Shown: one piece after another, positions 11,407 to 22,816 of the stretch | Numbering within the stretch: position 1 is the first letter of the stretch | Layout: every line of letters starts with the position of its first letter | Assembly: GCA_038503035.1 (NCBI GenBank) | Contig: JAVSML010000031.1 | Location: 886,146 to 950,145, forward strand | From: Crocodylus rhombifer | Taxonomy: Eukaryota > Chordata > Crocodylia > Crocodylidae | Direction of reading: 5' to 3' | DNA: 64,000 nt | The notes under the pieces: model-generated | The model's input: the letters and a program-made list of their open reading frames with translations, nothing else | Told to the model about the DNA's origin: nothing | The model's database searches: none | Program-made: the position numbers and the translations under genes

Positions 11407-11981
11407 CATGTTTGCGCGTGATTGCATCAGGCTGAAGCTGAAGAGACAAGAGGTCCTTCCCAATTTTTTTTGTCCATGATTTGAAAACAAAATCCTTAAA
11501 ACTCTCTTGTTGTCCGTCTGTAGCACCTCTATGTAAGCTTTAAAACAATGCCATTAAAGCGGGCAGGAGAGAGGTACATATGTTTCAGGGGTGAACCTTT
11601 TGACATCCCTATGAAAACACAGTGGAATTGCATGTTCCTGGGGGAGGAGAAAATCTCATTTTGTTCCACCTTGGTGTAGATACGTGGTACAATTCAGTGT
11701 GTCACGTGCTGAAGATTTTGTCTGCACCAAGCACACTACACAGCTCAGCGTGCCTTGGCACTGCGTGTGTTCAGTCCTGCATAAACAATTAGACTTGCTC
11801 CAACCTAGGGTTGCAGGGGACTAAGACCCCGGGGGACTGTCTCTCCTGTGTTCTCCATGCTTCCGGTACTGGGACCCTGCCAAGTATAGGAGAATGAGAA
11901 CAGAGTGTGAATAGAGGAGAAAGTTTAGGAAACATGACCTGTGATGGGAGCTTGAAGGAACATCTTTTGTTCAGTCTACGA
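11407..11981. other. Unique non-coding sequence
   Basis: No gene or repeat was recognised in this stretch. Confidence 0.3.
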
Positions 11982-12196
11982 CAGGGGTAGGCAACCCCTG
12001 GCACAGGTGCAAGAGCATGGCACTCAAAGGCATTTTGCTTGGCACATGCGCCTTGGGGTGGAGGGCGGGGAAGGAGCCAGGGCTGCACTGCCCCAACAGG
12101 GATCGGGCCCCTTGTGGCACTCCCGCTATCTGCGCCTGGCACTCCAACATCTTACAAGTCAAGGTCACGGGTGTTCAAAAACATTGCTGGCCCCTG
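11982..12196. mobile_element. hAT-type MITE, 215 bp
   Basis: The left end CAGGGGTAGGCAACCCCTGG and the reverse-complemented right end CAGGGGCCAGCAATG are typical hAT terminal inverted repeats. The flanking 8-mers GTCTACGA (11974-11981) and GTGTAGAA (12197-12204) match at five of eight positions, consistent with an aged 8-bp duplication. The interior is GC-rich and has no transposase. Frames of 60-81 codons inside it are incidental. Confidence 0.7.
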
Positions 12197-12299
12197 GTGT
12201 AGAAAAAAGACAACTGAGGGTGGGCAGGGGATTATAAATAACTATCTTCCATTATGCAAAAGGTTGTTGCCAAAGGGATGGTGACTGATTTTTCTCCTA

Positions 12300-12570
12300 C
12301 TGGGAGAAGGGGAAGAAGAAATCAGCTTAATTTGGAGCAGTGAAGCTGCAGACTGGATATTAGGAAGACCTGGGTACCTGGTAGGGTAGCAAAACCCTGG
12401 AACAGACTACCTAACTAGGCTGAGTAATCTCCTTGCCTGGAGATTTTCAAGAACAGCTGGGCCAACAGACATGGTCTTGATAGACTTGAATTTATCTCAG
12501 TGCAGGAGGCTAGATGAGATGATCCCTTGATGCTTTCCTACATTTCTCGGATTTTATTTTCTATGACTAT
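12300..12570 (+). mobile_element. CR1 3' end fragment
   Basis: It shows the CR1 C-terminal and 3' UTR pattern: CTGGATATTAGGAAGACCT, TGGAACAGACTACCTAACTA, GGAGATTTTCAAGAACAG, GGCTAGATGAGATGATCCC and a tail TTTATTTTCTATGA. It is diverged and carries stops. Confidence 0.75.
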
Positions 12571-13834
12571 CCCTGGAAGAAGAGCAATCATTCTGTGTTG
12601 CAGAAGGTTTGGATGGTGGGGAAGATATTTGACATGGGGTCACTGATTGAAAAAGGAGGGTAAATAGCTACCCTCTTACCAGATGAGACAGATGTACCAT
12701 CGGGATTAAATAGTAATAGCAGAATGCGTATGGAGAGGGGAATGGGTAGTCTTCTGGCATTTCCTAACACTTGAGCACTTCACGTTTCAATTTAATCATT
12801 CTTTTAAGGTAAAATAATGCAAGGATGAACCAGCACTGGGAACTGTATGGTTCATGGAAGAGAAATTAGAGACAGAGACTAGGAGTCAGCAGAGCTACAG
12901 AGAGAACAGTCCAGTGCAAGGCCTTTGGGGAGGGGTAAAAGTAAAAGAATAGGAGTTGATATGGGATTGCAGCGTTCTCTGAACAAATGAATAAAGTTTG
13001 CATTCAGATGGTCACTAGGAAAAAAAGGAGTTGCGGGAAGCTGCATAGCAGAAAACCTGCGTTTGAATTGAACATTAACTTCCTCAGATGACATCATAGT
13101 CCACTGAAATCAAGGGGAGTTTTGCCTTTCATTGCTGTGGGGCTAGGATTTCGGCCCAGGGTCTTCGGTCATGAAACTGTGGCGCCGTTCTCAGTGACAT
13201 CAATAGTGAATGTATTGAAGCTCAGTGAACCTGAGTCTGACTGAATGTGATTTTCCACTTGCTTACCCATATGAAGGGTTAACAAAGCTAGAAAAAGGAA
13301 AGCTAGCAGGAATCATGTCAGCTTTTATTTCTAGGTTGCCTTTATAGAAAAGTAAGTTGCTGGTGTTCCCCAGGGAGGAGCATCTTGGGAGAATGAACCA
13401 TAGCTTCCTTCCCAAACGGAGGTCAATAGCCTTGCCAGGTATGCTGCACAGTCAATTAAAAGCAAGATATTAAAGGCACAAGGCAAGAGGAAAGAGGTTG
13501 AGCCTTTGCTATATATCAGCTGCATTGTGGTAACTGCCATGCACGTGCTTTTCCTCCATGATAAATGAAAGCTAATCCACAGCAGCTTAGCCTGGGTAAG
13601 CTACTGTAGTCTGCCTTTACTGTCTAGCAGGATAAGAGGAGTTACCATGGAGAAACTGATTCACGGCACAGTTCCCCCACTCCCTCTTTGCTTCACAGTA
13701 TTCAATTATTCACATGCTTATGCCCTAAGATGTTGTTGCCAAACTAGCATTTTCACAGTCCTTCCCATTAAAACCTCCAGCATGAGGAATGGGGGGTGTG
13801 GAAAAAGAAATAGGCATTCACCCCATCTCTGAGC
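12571..13834. other. Unique sequence with a short amniote repeat phrase
   Basis: Around 13095-13160, CCACTGAAATCAAGGGGAGT followed by GGGGCTAGGATTTCGGCCCA resembles a widespread, unclassified reptilian repeat that often reads CATTGACTTCAATGGG. The remainder is unassigned. Confidence 0.35.
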
Positions 13835-14123
13835 AAGTGGCTCTCAACCTTTTTGGATGCATGGCTCCCCTTGGAGAATGCCAGCTCTTTGCCTTCACTT
13901 GTTTTTTGACTAGGGATGAATAATAGATGTTTTCCTATTGCAGAGAATTCAAAAAGACCCTAAAGGGTCCAAATATTTTTTTCACTCTGGATTCCTATTT
14001 GAAGTCTCTGGCTTTATCTTGTGAATCCTGCTGGCACACCTAGCAGGGCTAATGTTGTGTGACACCCTGGACAGGATCTCGAGGCATGCCAGGGTGCTGC
14101 AGCACCCTGACTGAGAATCACTG
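13835..14123. mobile_element. Charlie-like hAT MITE, 289 bp
   Basis: The left end AAGTGGCTCTCAACCTTTTT and the reverse-complemented right end CAGTGATTCTCAGTCAGGG match the common hAT-Charlie terminus (CAGTGGTTCTCAACC type). The flanking octamers CTCTGAGC and CTCCAAGT agree at five positions and differ only by transitions, as expected of an aged 8-bp target duplication. A second member of the family is at 27486-27802. There is no transposase. Confidence 0.82.
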
Positions 14124-15404
14124 CTCCAAGTTGCTGGGAACTTATTGGTATGACGCTGGGTAAAAGGAACTTTTTTTTCTGCATAACAGAAATAATGGCA
14201 GCTCTCCACTTGAACCATTGCTGCCTGGTGTTAGGAGCACTAAGCTACCTCACATTAATGGCTCTGGCCTCTCATGTCATATGTTAAACTGAATCAGGTC
14301 TCGTCAGTGCTAAAAAATCCCAGCAACTGGAGTGGGCAGCTCCGCAGGTATTGTTCTTCCCTTTGTATATGTATTGAATCAAGGACTGTAGCCCATGAAA
14401 GCAGGCAGAGTGCTGATAGAGGTCCTAGAGGATATAAAATTGACACCCTGATGTTTTGGGATTATTGAAAACGCAATACTTTTTTTTTTCTCACCCCGAT
14501 CCTCCCCCCCGCAAGATCAGCAGAGCTAACTCTAGTGCAGAGCCCGGATAATTACATTCTGCTTGCTTAAAGTCCTGCAGTTTCAATTAGGACCAATATT
14601 CTTTACTTCCTGCCCTGAACTATTGTTAAATATTGCTATGCGCTATTAAACAGTTGACAAGCCCCGTCCCAAGGATGGCTGTATTTTATGGCATGTGAAA
14701 GGGTTTCTGTACACGCTATTAAAATTGCAAAAGTCCTGTGGCATATGAATGCAGTTTATGCATCCATCATTATTTATCTATGGCTCTATATTCCAAGTAT
14801 ACCACGGCACGTTAAAATTCTGGTCTCAAAGTTCAAACTGTCATCGCAATGGAGTGATCTCTTGCCTTGAAACGTGAAAGAAAGGGAGAGGAGAAATAAA
14901 GAAGAAAATGCTGTAACTCCTCAGACTGATTATAAAACCAAGAAGGGGAGCATGCCAAATCGACACAGTGGTGTTATAGAGGGAAGAGGATCCATTATTG
15001 TAAGTTGTCAAGCAGAGCTCATAAAATGTAAGTTAAATATGAGAATAAGCTGCCCGACACTGCTGCATACTCATCCCCAGTCTGGTTTGAGTTTTACACT
15101 CATTTTTCACTGATGAGAATGTGTATACAAGGGGGAAGACAGTGCAGAATAGAGCTTTGCAACTCTGCATACTGTTAACAATGAAATATCCAGGAAGGGA
15201 AGTTGTGGAATTGCTTTTGTAGGTGTTACCGAAGGTCTTCAAAACTCACCGGTTAGGAAGGTTTGAGAAAAATGGAATCATGCTGGCTGTAGCCCACTGA
15301 CATCCCCTATTGATGCAAAAGATTTATGGGTCACCCTAGGACCAGAGCAGAACAAGGCAGCAACAGGAGAGTCCTCGTGATGTTTAAGCAGAGAAGTTCT
15401 CTCC
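14124..15404. other. Unique AT-rich non-coding sequence
   Basis: No repeat was recognised. The section 14540-14830 is AT-rich, low in simple repeats and has mixed composition. It could be a conserved non-coding element, but only cross-species alignment could show that. Confidence 0.3.
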
Positions 15405-15603
15405 ATAGATTTCATAGATTGCATAGACATCAGGGCTGGAAGGGACCTCGGGAGATCATCGAGTCCAGCTCCCTGCCCAAAGGGCAGGAAGTCAGCTGGG
15501 GTCATAGGGTCCCAGCAAGATAAGCATCCAATTTGCCCTTGAAGGTGTTCAATGTAGGTGCTTGAACCACCTCCGCTGGCAGACTGCTCCAGACCTCGGG
15601 GGC

Positions 15604-17831
15604 TCAGACAGGAAAAAAATTCTTCCTTATGTCCAGCCTGAAACGGTCTTGCAGGAGTTTGTGACCGTTCGACCTCGTCATCCCTTGGGGTGCTCTGGTG
15701 AACAGATGTTCCCCCAGATCCTGGTGGTCACCCCTGAGAAACTTATAGGTGGCCATCAGATCACCCCTGAGCCTGCGCTTTTCCAGGCTAAAGAGTCCCA
15801 TGGCTCTCAGCCTGTCATCGTAAGATCTGTTTTCCTGACCTCTGATCATGCGCGTGGCTCTCCTCTGCACTCTCTCAAGCTTCTCCACATCCTTTTTGAA
15901 TTGTGGAGCCCAAAACTGGACGCAGTACTCCAGCTGCGGCCTCTCCAAGGCCGAGTACAAGGGGAGAATGACGTCCCGGGATTTGCTCAAGAAGCATCTA
16001 TGGATGCACGCCAGCATTTTGGTCGCTTTACTAGCCGCAGCATCGCATTGCAGGCTCATGTTCACGTTGTGGTCAATGGTGATCCCTGTGGAAGAAATCA
16101 AACTTCGTGTTGTGTTTGGTATTAGAATTCACAGACTTAGTCTGAGTTTATTGACGACTATACCATACGATTGTAGGGAGGAGATCTAACAAAACTCCCC
16201 CCCTCTACAAGTTAACATACCTTTTTAAACCTAAAATTGTTTAAACAAAGCATCCCGGAAAAGAAAGTCAGGACTAAATAATAACAGTTGCTTGCTCAGC
16301 AACATGTTTTGTTTTGAAAACTGTTATCACCTTTTTTGTTTTTAGGAAAGGAAGAACATTTGTTCCAAAAGAACTGTGCATAGAGTCATAATAAGCAGAA
16401 GAGTTTTTCTTATCTTAAAACATTTTAAATTATGAAGCAAGACCATTTTTTTTCCTTCACTCTTTTTCCTTATTTAAGTTAGAGGCCTGGATTGATCAAC
16501 AGTCAGATAGAGGCCTGGATAAATTTATAGTCAAGTTAGAGGGGCTTGGATAAATCTACTTCAACACCCCCAAGCCCATAAGGATAGGCAGGTTTTTCCT
16601 CCCAAGGTGGAGAGCCTTGCATTTTTCGCTGTTAAACACCATCAGGTTCTCGTCTGCCCATTTGCTGAGCCTGTCCAGGTCAGCCTGGATCACCCGCCTA
16701 TCTTCTGGCGTGGATGCTTTGCCCCAGAGTTTGGTGTCATCGGCAAACTTGGCCAGTCCACTCCTGACTCCAATGTCCACGTCATTAATGAAGATGTTGA
16801 ACAGGATGGGTCCCAGGACAGAGCCTTGAGGGACCTCACTGGTCACAGGGCACCATGATGAGTGACTGCCATCAATTACCACCCTCTGGGTCTGACCACG
16901 GAGCCAATTTCCCAGCCAGCAAATCGTGGTGGACCAAAGGCCACAATTGGCCAGTTTCACCAAAAGGTGATCATGGGATACCAGATCAAAGGCTTTTTTG
17001 AAGTCAAGATATATGACATCAATCTCTTCTCCCTTTGTCCAGGTGATAGATCACCTGGTCGTAGAACAAAATGAGAATGGTCAAGCAAGACCTACCCGCA
17101 AGAAACCCGTGCTGGCTATCCCTTAGGATGTTGGTTTCAGCCAGTCCATCAAGGACGGCCTCTTTAATAAACTTTTCTAAGATCTTCCCCAGGATAGAAG
17201 TCAGGCTGATGGGCCTGTAGTTAGCCGGATCCACTCTCCTCCCTTTCTTGAAGATCAGCACCACATTGGCCTTCTTCCAGTCTTCGGGCACTACACCAGA
17301 GTGCCAGGAGCTCTCAAAGACCCGTGCCAGGGGCTGGGCTATGACGCTCACCAGCTCCTTGAGTACCCTGGGGTGCAGATTGTCAGGGCCGGCTGACTTG
17401 AAGGTATCCATCCTCTCAAGGTGTTCCTTCATGAGGTCAGCATTAATGGAGGGCAGGGGATCTCCCCCACCCGGACCTCCCTGTCTCATAGTGGGCATGG
17501 GTGTTCCATGGGACTGATGAAAGACTGACACAAAGTACCCATTTAATAGGTTGGCTTTTTCCTGGGCGTCAGTTGTCAGTTGCCCCATCTGGTTCAGCAG
17601 GGGTCCAACGTTGCCCTTGCTTTTCCTCCGGCTCCCCACATATCTGAAAAAGGACTTTTTATTGTCCTTGATGCTCGAAGCTAGTTGGAGTTCAGTTGCA
17701 GCCTTCGCTTTCCAGGTTTGCTCCCTGCAGAACCAGACCAGTGCAGAATAATCCTCCTTGGAGGTGAATCCCATCCTCCATCCTTTGTAGGCCTTTCTTT
17801 TTGCCTCAGGAGGTCTGCTAGATTCCTTCAC
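15604..17831 (-). pseudogene. CR1 ORF2 remnant (reverse transcriptase)
   Basis: In protein order, 17831-17019 includes RYVGSRRKSKGNVGPLLNQ, GPDNLHPRVLKELV, WKKANVVLIFKKGRR, NYRPISLTSILGKILEK and DSQHGFLAGRSCL, the finger and early palm motifs of a non-LTR reverse transcriptase. Next, 16963-16567 includes GSVLGPILFNIFIND and KFADDTKLWG, the catalytic aspartates, then EKCKALHLGRKN. Last, 16086-15604 includes LEYCVQFWAPQFKKDVEKLE and DRFRLDIRKNFFPV. The frame breaks once near 17038, where a G run appears one base too long. The LTR provides the second break. It has no endonuclease domain, so it is non-functional. Confidence 0.9.
16087..16566 (-). mobile_element. Solo LTR (endogenous retrovirus-like), 480 bp
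   Basis: The segment interrupting the CR1 begins TGTGGAAG and ends CTTCAACA, a TG...CA boundary with an imperfect inverted repeat. Read on the minus strand it shows LTR logic: three tandem units of about 29 bp near the start (16477-16563, AGAGGCCTGGAT-type), a TATA-like GTTTAAAAAG (16221-16230), and AATAAA (16147-16152) about 65 bases before the CA end. Flanks are C-rich (ATCCC and CCCCC), so the target duplication is ambiguous. No internal viral genes remain; this is a recombined solo LTR. Confidence 0.78.
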
Positions 17832-17835
17832 ATGG

Positions 17836-18349
17836 AATTAATTAAGGGTATAAAGGTAACCAGCAGGATGGGATGCAGCAGACCCTGTAGCTCATATGCT
17901 TAGCTTCTCAGTGCACATTTGGTTCGGTTCCCCCCTTGGAAGTGACAGCTCCTGGTGTGGAGTGTCAGACTCCATCAGCATCAGTCTCTCTTAAGGGATG
18001 TCAGGAGCTGAGTATTACTGGCCTTGTCAGCGTCCCTCCATTTGGATGGATGGTGCACATGATCAGGATGCCTGCAAGAGGCTCCTAGCAACCTCACTTT
18101 TATAATAAAGAGACTGCAGGCTTTGGTTCTTAGTGCCCAAACTCAGCCAGGTTCCTTGTCTCCAAACAAGCCTAAGCACCAGCGTCCATGAGCATTCGGT
18201 ACACGGCACTAGCCACGTTGTTTGTGTAGATGGGACTGGCATGAAACAGAGGCCCTAGTTCAGTAAACTATATTTGGGGTGTTAATGACCCTTTTTATAA
18301 ACCAATCAAACCAATGTCATGCTACATTATATGAATTCTAGTTCTCACT
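17836..18349. other. Unique non-coding sequence
   Basis: No repeat or gene was recognised between the CR1 and the next MITE. Confidence 0.3.
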
Positions 18350-18606
18350 GGGTATGTCTACATCAGAAGCTTACTATGCATTGGCCTAACAACACTGTGC
18401 AGTAACGCGTCAGGGCAAAAACCGTGCTAATACCGTACTGTGCAGTGTTATGAGGCTAATGCGCAGTAAGCATCACAAAATAACTTTGCGCCAGTGCTAC
18501 TGCCTGATAACTTTAGGTACTGTGCATGTATTTAGTACTTTATTAAAGAAGTACTAAACTAAATGTGCAGTATCTAAGGCGCATTAATGAATGTGTAGAT
18601 GCACCC
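18350..18606 (+). mobile_element. Harbinger-like MITE, 257 bp
   Basis: Ends are GGGTATGTCTACATC and, reverse-complemented, GGGTGCATCTACACATTC. The 3-base flanks ACT and ACC match at two of three positions. The interior aligns with 32325-32584: shared AATGCGCAGTAAGCATCAC-like and AAGTACTAAACTA segments and a final CATTAATGAATGTGTAGATG. There is no coding capacity. Confidence 0.78.
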
Positions 18607-19361
18607 ACCAATTACTAAAACAGCTTTCGGTGACATCATCCACATTGATTTCGCAACAGATAGTGTGACCCTCCTACTAGATAAGAGAGCCTGCTGGCCA
18701 GCTCACTCAGTCCTATTTTGGTCTTCTCTACCAATCATCAGTCACTTCTCTTTCCATCAGCCTTCAAAGGCGCCAAGCTAACTTTCCCAGCGCTTCCACT
18801 TGCTCAATGTATGGGATGTGTAGTTCCAGTCTCAGGACTACTTTGGTTCATGCTGTGCTAGCAGGCCTCTATGTGATTTGTATATTCACTGATCGATAGT
18901 TGTTCTCATCCATACTCCAGCGAGGCCCACACAGATTCACAGACAATGGGATGCGGGTGGAAAAAATAGGGGATGTTAAAGAAATAGGGATGTCTTGGAT
19001 CATCCAGTGTTTTCCCATGCATGATCACAGAAAATAAGTTGAAAAGTATATGTTGATCTGATGAAAACTGAAGCTTCTCAGCCAGAATCAGGGAGGCAAG
19101 TGAACTCTTAAGTTCCTTAGAAATATGTCAGAGGGGAAATACTTTCTCAAAATACAAGGCAGAAATGAGGTATGATTAAAGAATTTGATCCTGCCCAAAG
19201 AACCAGATCCCGTTAGTGTGTGAGTAACAGGAATGTGACTGAAGGGCATGAGGTCAAGGAGAACACCTTCCAGACTGTTTCAGGAACCAGAGAGACTTCA
19301 CTTGACTACCCCAGAGATTTCGGTACTTTGAGATAGGAAATGTCAGTAAAAAAGAAACTGG
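18607..19361. other. Unique non-coding sequence
   Basis: No repeat or gene was recognised in this stretch. Confidence 0.3.
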
Positions 19362-19414
19362 GTTTTTGGCGATAGCCGTGTGGGTCTAAGGACATAGGCA
19401 GGCAAGGGTTTTTT
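19362..19414 (+). mobile_element. Foldback repeat, left part (split by CR1)
   Basis: The phrase GATAGCCGTGTGGGTCTAAG followed by GACATAGGCAGGCAAGGG is the head of the repeat that is continuous at 54968-55140. Here it stops at a CR1 tail and resumes at 20897, so a CR1 landed within it. Confidence 0.75.
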
Positions 19415-20896
19415 TCATAGATCCATAGATATTAGGGTCAGAAGGGACCTCAACAGATCATCGAGTCCAACTCCCTGCCCTGGGCAGGAAAGAGCACTGG
19501 GGTACAACCCCAGCCAGGTGCATGTCCAGCCTCCTCTTAAAGACCCCTAAGGAGGGGAGAGCACCACGTCCCTTGGAGCCCATTCCAGATTTTGGCCACC
19601 CTTACCATGAAGAGGTTCTTTCTGATGTCCAACCTAAATCTTCTCTCTGTCAGTTTGTGACCATTGCTCCTTGTTACTCCAAGAGGTGCCCTGGTGAACT
19701 GAGCATCTCCGATCCCTTGCTGCATCCCCCTAAGGAATTTGTAGGTGGCCACAAGATCACCTCTCAGCCTTCTCTTGTGGAGGCTGAAAAGGTCCAGGTC
19801 CCTCAGTCTCTCCTCTTAGGACTTGGCCTGCAAACCCTTAATCATATGAGTGGCCTCCTCTGGACTCTCTCAAGGTTATCCACATCCTTTTTGCAGTGTG
19901 GTGCCCAAAACTGGATGCAGTACACCAGCTGTGCTCTGACCAATGCTGCATAGAGGGGGAGGATCACCTCCTTGGATCTATTAATCATGCATCTGCTGAT
20001 GCAGGATAAAGTGGGGTTAGCTTTGCTGGTGATTTCATCACACTGATGACTCGTGTTCATCTTGGAGTCCACTGTGACTCCGAGATCCCTTTCCGCTGCT
20101 GTGCTGCTGAGAGGGTCACCTCCCAGCCATTAGCTGTGCTGGATATTTTTATGCCGTAGGTGCAGCACTCTGCACTTGTCCCTGTTGTACTGCATCCTGC
20201 TGTGTACTGCCCACTTTTCCATCCTGTCCAGGTCCACCTGCAATCGTTCCCTATCATCTTGTGTGTTCACCCCACAATTTAGTATCATCCACAAACTTGG
20301 ACTGAGTACACTTCACACCCACATCCAAGTCACTGATGAAGACATTGAAGAGTACAGGTCCAAGGACCGAGCCCTGCAGGACTCCACTACCCACATCCTT
20401 CCAGGTCGCTACCACCCCATCTATTACCACTCTCTGGGTGTGACTGCTAAGCCGATTTGCCACCCCCCAGACTGTGGAATCATCTAAGTCACAGCCTCTT
20501 CATTTATTTATGAGAATGGGATGAGATACCGTATTGAAGCCCTTCCTAAAATCCAAGTAAATGACATCCACCTCTACTCCTGCGTCTAAGCATTTTGTGA
20601 CCTGGTCATAAAAAGAAACCAGATTAGTCAGGCATGATCTACCTGTTACAGATCCATGCTGGTTGCCCTGCTGCATTATTTTTCCCACTGGACTCCCATA
20701 AATATGATCCTTAATAATTTTTTAAGACTTTTCCAAGGATAGAGGTGAGACTGGCCTGTAATTCCTGGGATCCTCCTTCCTCTCCTTCTTGAAAATAGGG
20801 ACCACACTGGCTTTTTTCCAGTCCTCCGGGACCTGACCCAAGTGCCATGAGTGCTCAAACAGCTGTGCTAGTGGTTCCGCTATGACAGCCACGCCA
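19415..20896 (-). mobile_element. CR1 LINE, 5' truncated, nested in a foldback repeat
   Basis: The 3' tail CATAGATCCATAGAT lies at 19416. On the minus strand the protein remnants run AVIAEPLAQLFEHSWHLGQV (20830-20890), a region like [20 protein letters not shown] (20610-20680), [13 protein letters not shown] (20530-20570), [19 protein letters not shown] and [10 protein letters not shown] (20270-20400), and the C-terminal LVYCIQFWAPHCKKDVDNLE (19860-19940). FADD is FVDD and several frameshifts split the frame. It interrupts a repeat whose two halves lie at 19362-19414 and 20897-21085. Confidence 0.93.
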
Positions 20897-21085
20897 GTGG
20901 TTCTCTGAATAGATGTAATATCTTTTATTAGACCAACTGAGTAGCTGGAGAAAAGCTCTTTGTGAGCTTCTGGGTGGAGTCACCCTTCTTCAGGCAGAAC
21001 AGCAGAGACTTCCTATGCCTGAAGAAGGGTGATTGTGCTCGAAAACTTGCGAAGAACTGTTTTTCATTGGTAAAATATAAACAAA
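20897..21085. mobile_element. Foldback repeat, right part
   Basis: It begins GGTTCTCTGAATAGATG, then ATATCTTTTATTAGACCAAC and CACCCTTCTTCAGGCA. After a short spacer it turns back on itself: TGCCTGAAGAAGGGTG is the exact reverse complement of the preceding motif. The inverted portion continues with TGTGCTCGAAAACTTGCG, the antisense form found at 50845-50965. Confidence 0.72.
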
Positions 21086-21253
21086 TATTCAAGTGTGTGG
21101 ATGGTACAGAGGTGGCAAAAATAGGTCCTTCTGTATCCCAGGCATCCTGTAACAGTGCTTCCAAAGCTTGGTACCCTTGATCTACTCACCCACGGACCTA
21201 AGTAAATTAAGATACAGGCAGTAAGGACCTTGGATGTTAGCAGGTGTGGCTAG

Positions 21254-21606
21254 TCATAGAATCATAGAAGTCGGGTCGAAGGGACCTTGTAGATCTTCAA
21301 GTCCGACCCCCTGCCTGGGCAGGTGAAAAACTGAGCTCAAATGACTCCAGCCAGGTAGGCATCAAGCCTCTTCTTAAAGACCCCCAGGGTAGGAGCCAGC
21401 ACCACTTCCCTTGGAAGTTGGTTCCAGATCCTAGCCGCCCTGACCGTGAAGTCGTTCTTGTGGATGTCTAATCTACACTTCCTCTCCAACAACTTGTGGC
21501 CGTTATTCCTTGTTATGCCAGGGGGCACGAGGGGAAACAAGGTCTCTCCCAAACCCTTCTGGTCCCCGCTAGTGTGTTTATAGACTGTCACCAGGTCCCT
21601 TGAGAG
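21254..21606 (-). mobile_element. CR1 3' end fragment
   Basis: The tail TCATAGAATCATAGAAGTCG at 21255 is followed by the minus-strand C-terminus MTVYKHTSGDQKGLGETLF, RNNGHKLLERKCRLDIHKN, then FKKRLDAYLAGVI. It is a different subfamily from the 15.4-kb copy and intact over 84 codons. Confidence 0.93.
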
Positions 21607-22816
21607 TCCATGAGAGACACCTTGTCAATGATGAAATGAAAGAGTAATAAAATCTGCAGAATGAGATAGTTGGAAAGCTACTGCTACAGTTTTAAATGAT
21701 AGCAAGCTCAGTATAATGCCAGGAAGCATAAAGCATTGAGGCTTTGAACAAAGGATAAAGGAACACCTTGGGACCTGCAAGCTAACACCCCTGCTCCCAC
21801 CTCTTGTTTTCTGCCCAATTTGCATACTTGCAGAGCAACCTCAACACAATGGAAATCCCTTGCCCGAGAGAACCTTTCCATCACCGGTCCCCCTGTATGT
21901 GGAGTGGGTTGAACGATTATGTCTGTTTGATGCTAGCTGCGTGGTGGACACAGGAGTAGAGATAAGCATTGTCCGACTGACTGTGGATCGGGGAATAGGA
22001 ACAATTGCCTGATGAGAGAGAGGTTATGGATAAAGGCATTCTTACGGCTGCAGAAGTTACTGAGTAGATCACGTTGACTTATTCTTTAACTGGAAGCATC
22101 AAGGATATATCTTCCAGGAACCTAAATATAGCTCTTGTGCTACCCCGTTATTTAAATGGATATCAGGGAGTCTGAATGCATCTTTGCCTGTTTAGTAAGC
22201 AGCCTGTATTTTTAGCTGGTTGTATTTAATCATATAATTGTGCTAACATGGACCTCTTTTGCATGCCTGAGGCAGCCTTCTCCCAAAGGCGCAAAGACAA
22301 GCTCGATGGGCCCTTCTACAATGAAGACACTAACCAGCACTGAAAAGAGCACTTAAAATGTGGGGCAATAAGAGCTGAGTATGGGGCATGGGAGACTGGG
22401 GCCTCCTAATACAGGAGGGGCACCAGTGGCCAATCGCCAACCAGGGTAGAAGTGCCACTGGTGCTTCTCTTGGGGGGCACAACCAACCTCGGTGCATGTG
22501 CACCACATGCACGCCCTACACATTGCCAGTGGCATTGGGTGATGGTTGGAGCAAAGAGGAGAGGACCAGGAATATGCCTGTGCATTTTGAAGGATGGGGG
22601 AGTTTGGGGTTGGGTTGTTTTTTTTTAAATGAGGAGGGTGTTTGGGGGCTGCACAGAAAGGTGTCTCAGTGCTGGAGAAGAGGTAAGTCCCCTGTAGCTG
22701 AACATCTTGATTCAGTAGCAAGTGATTAAAGTGCAGCAGTATTTCTTGACAAACTTCCTCTGCCTCTTTGCCATTAACCCACACCTGTACTTATCTCTCT
22801 GCTTTTTCTTCTTTAG
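21607..22816. other. Non-coding sequence upstream of the candidate exon
   Basis: No repeat was recognised. The last 30 bases (22787-22816) form a strong pyrimidine tract ending in TTTAG, and a branch-point-like TTAAC lies near 22777. If the exon call is right, this is intron. Confidence 0.4.

Larger units (their letters stand above)
15405..17835 (-). mobile_element. Young CR1 LINE, split by a solo LTR
   Basis: One CR1 insertion read from 17835 down to 15405 and interrupted at 16087-16566. The upstream part (17835-16567) carries the ORF2 linker and reverse transcriptase, and the downstream part (16086-15604) carries the C-terminal region. Across the interruption the CR1 resumes with only a few residues missing. 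The 3' end shows the tail ATAGATTTCATAGATTGCAT (15408-15427), the CR1 3' hallmark on the minus strand. The 5' endonuclease domain is absent, which is normal CR1 5' truncation. Frame damage is slight, so this is the youngest long CR1 here. Confidence 0.95.
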
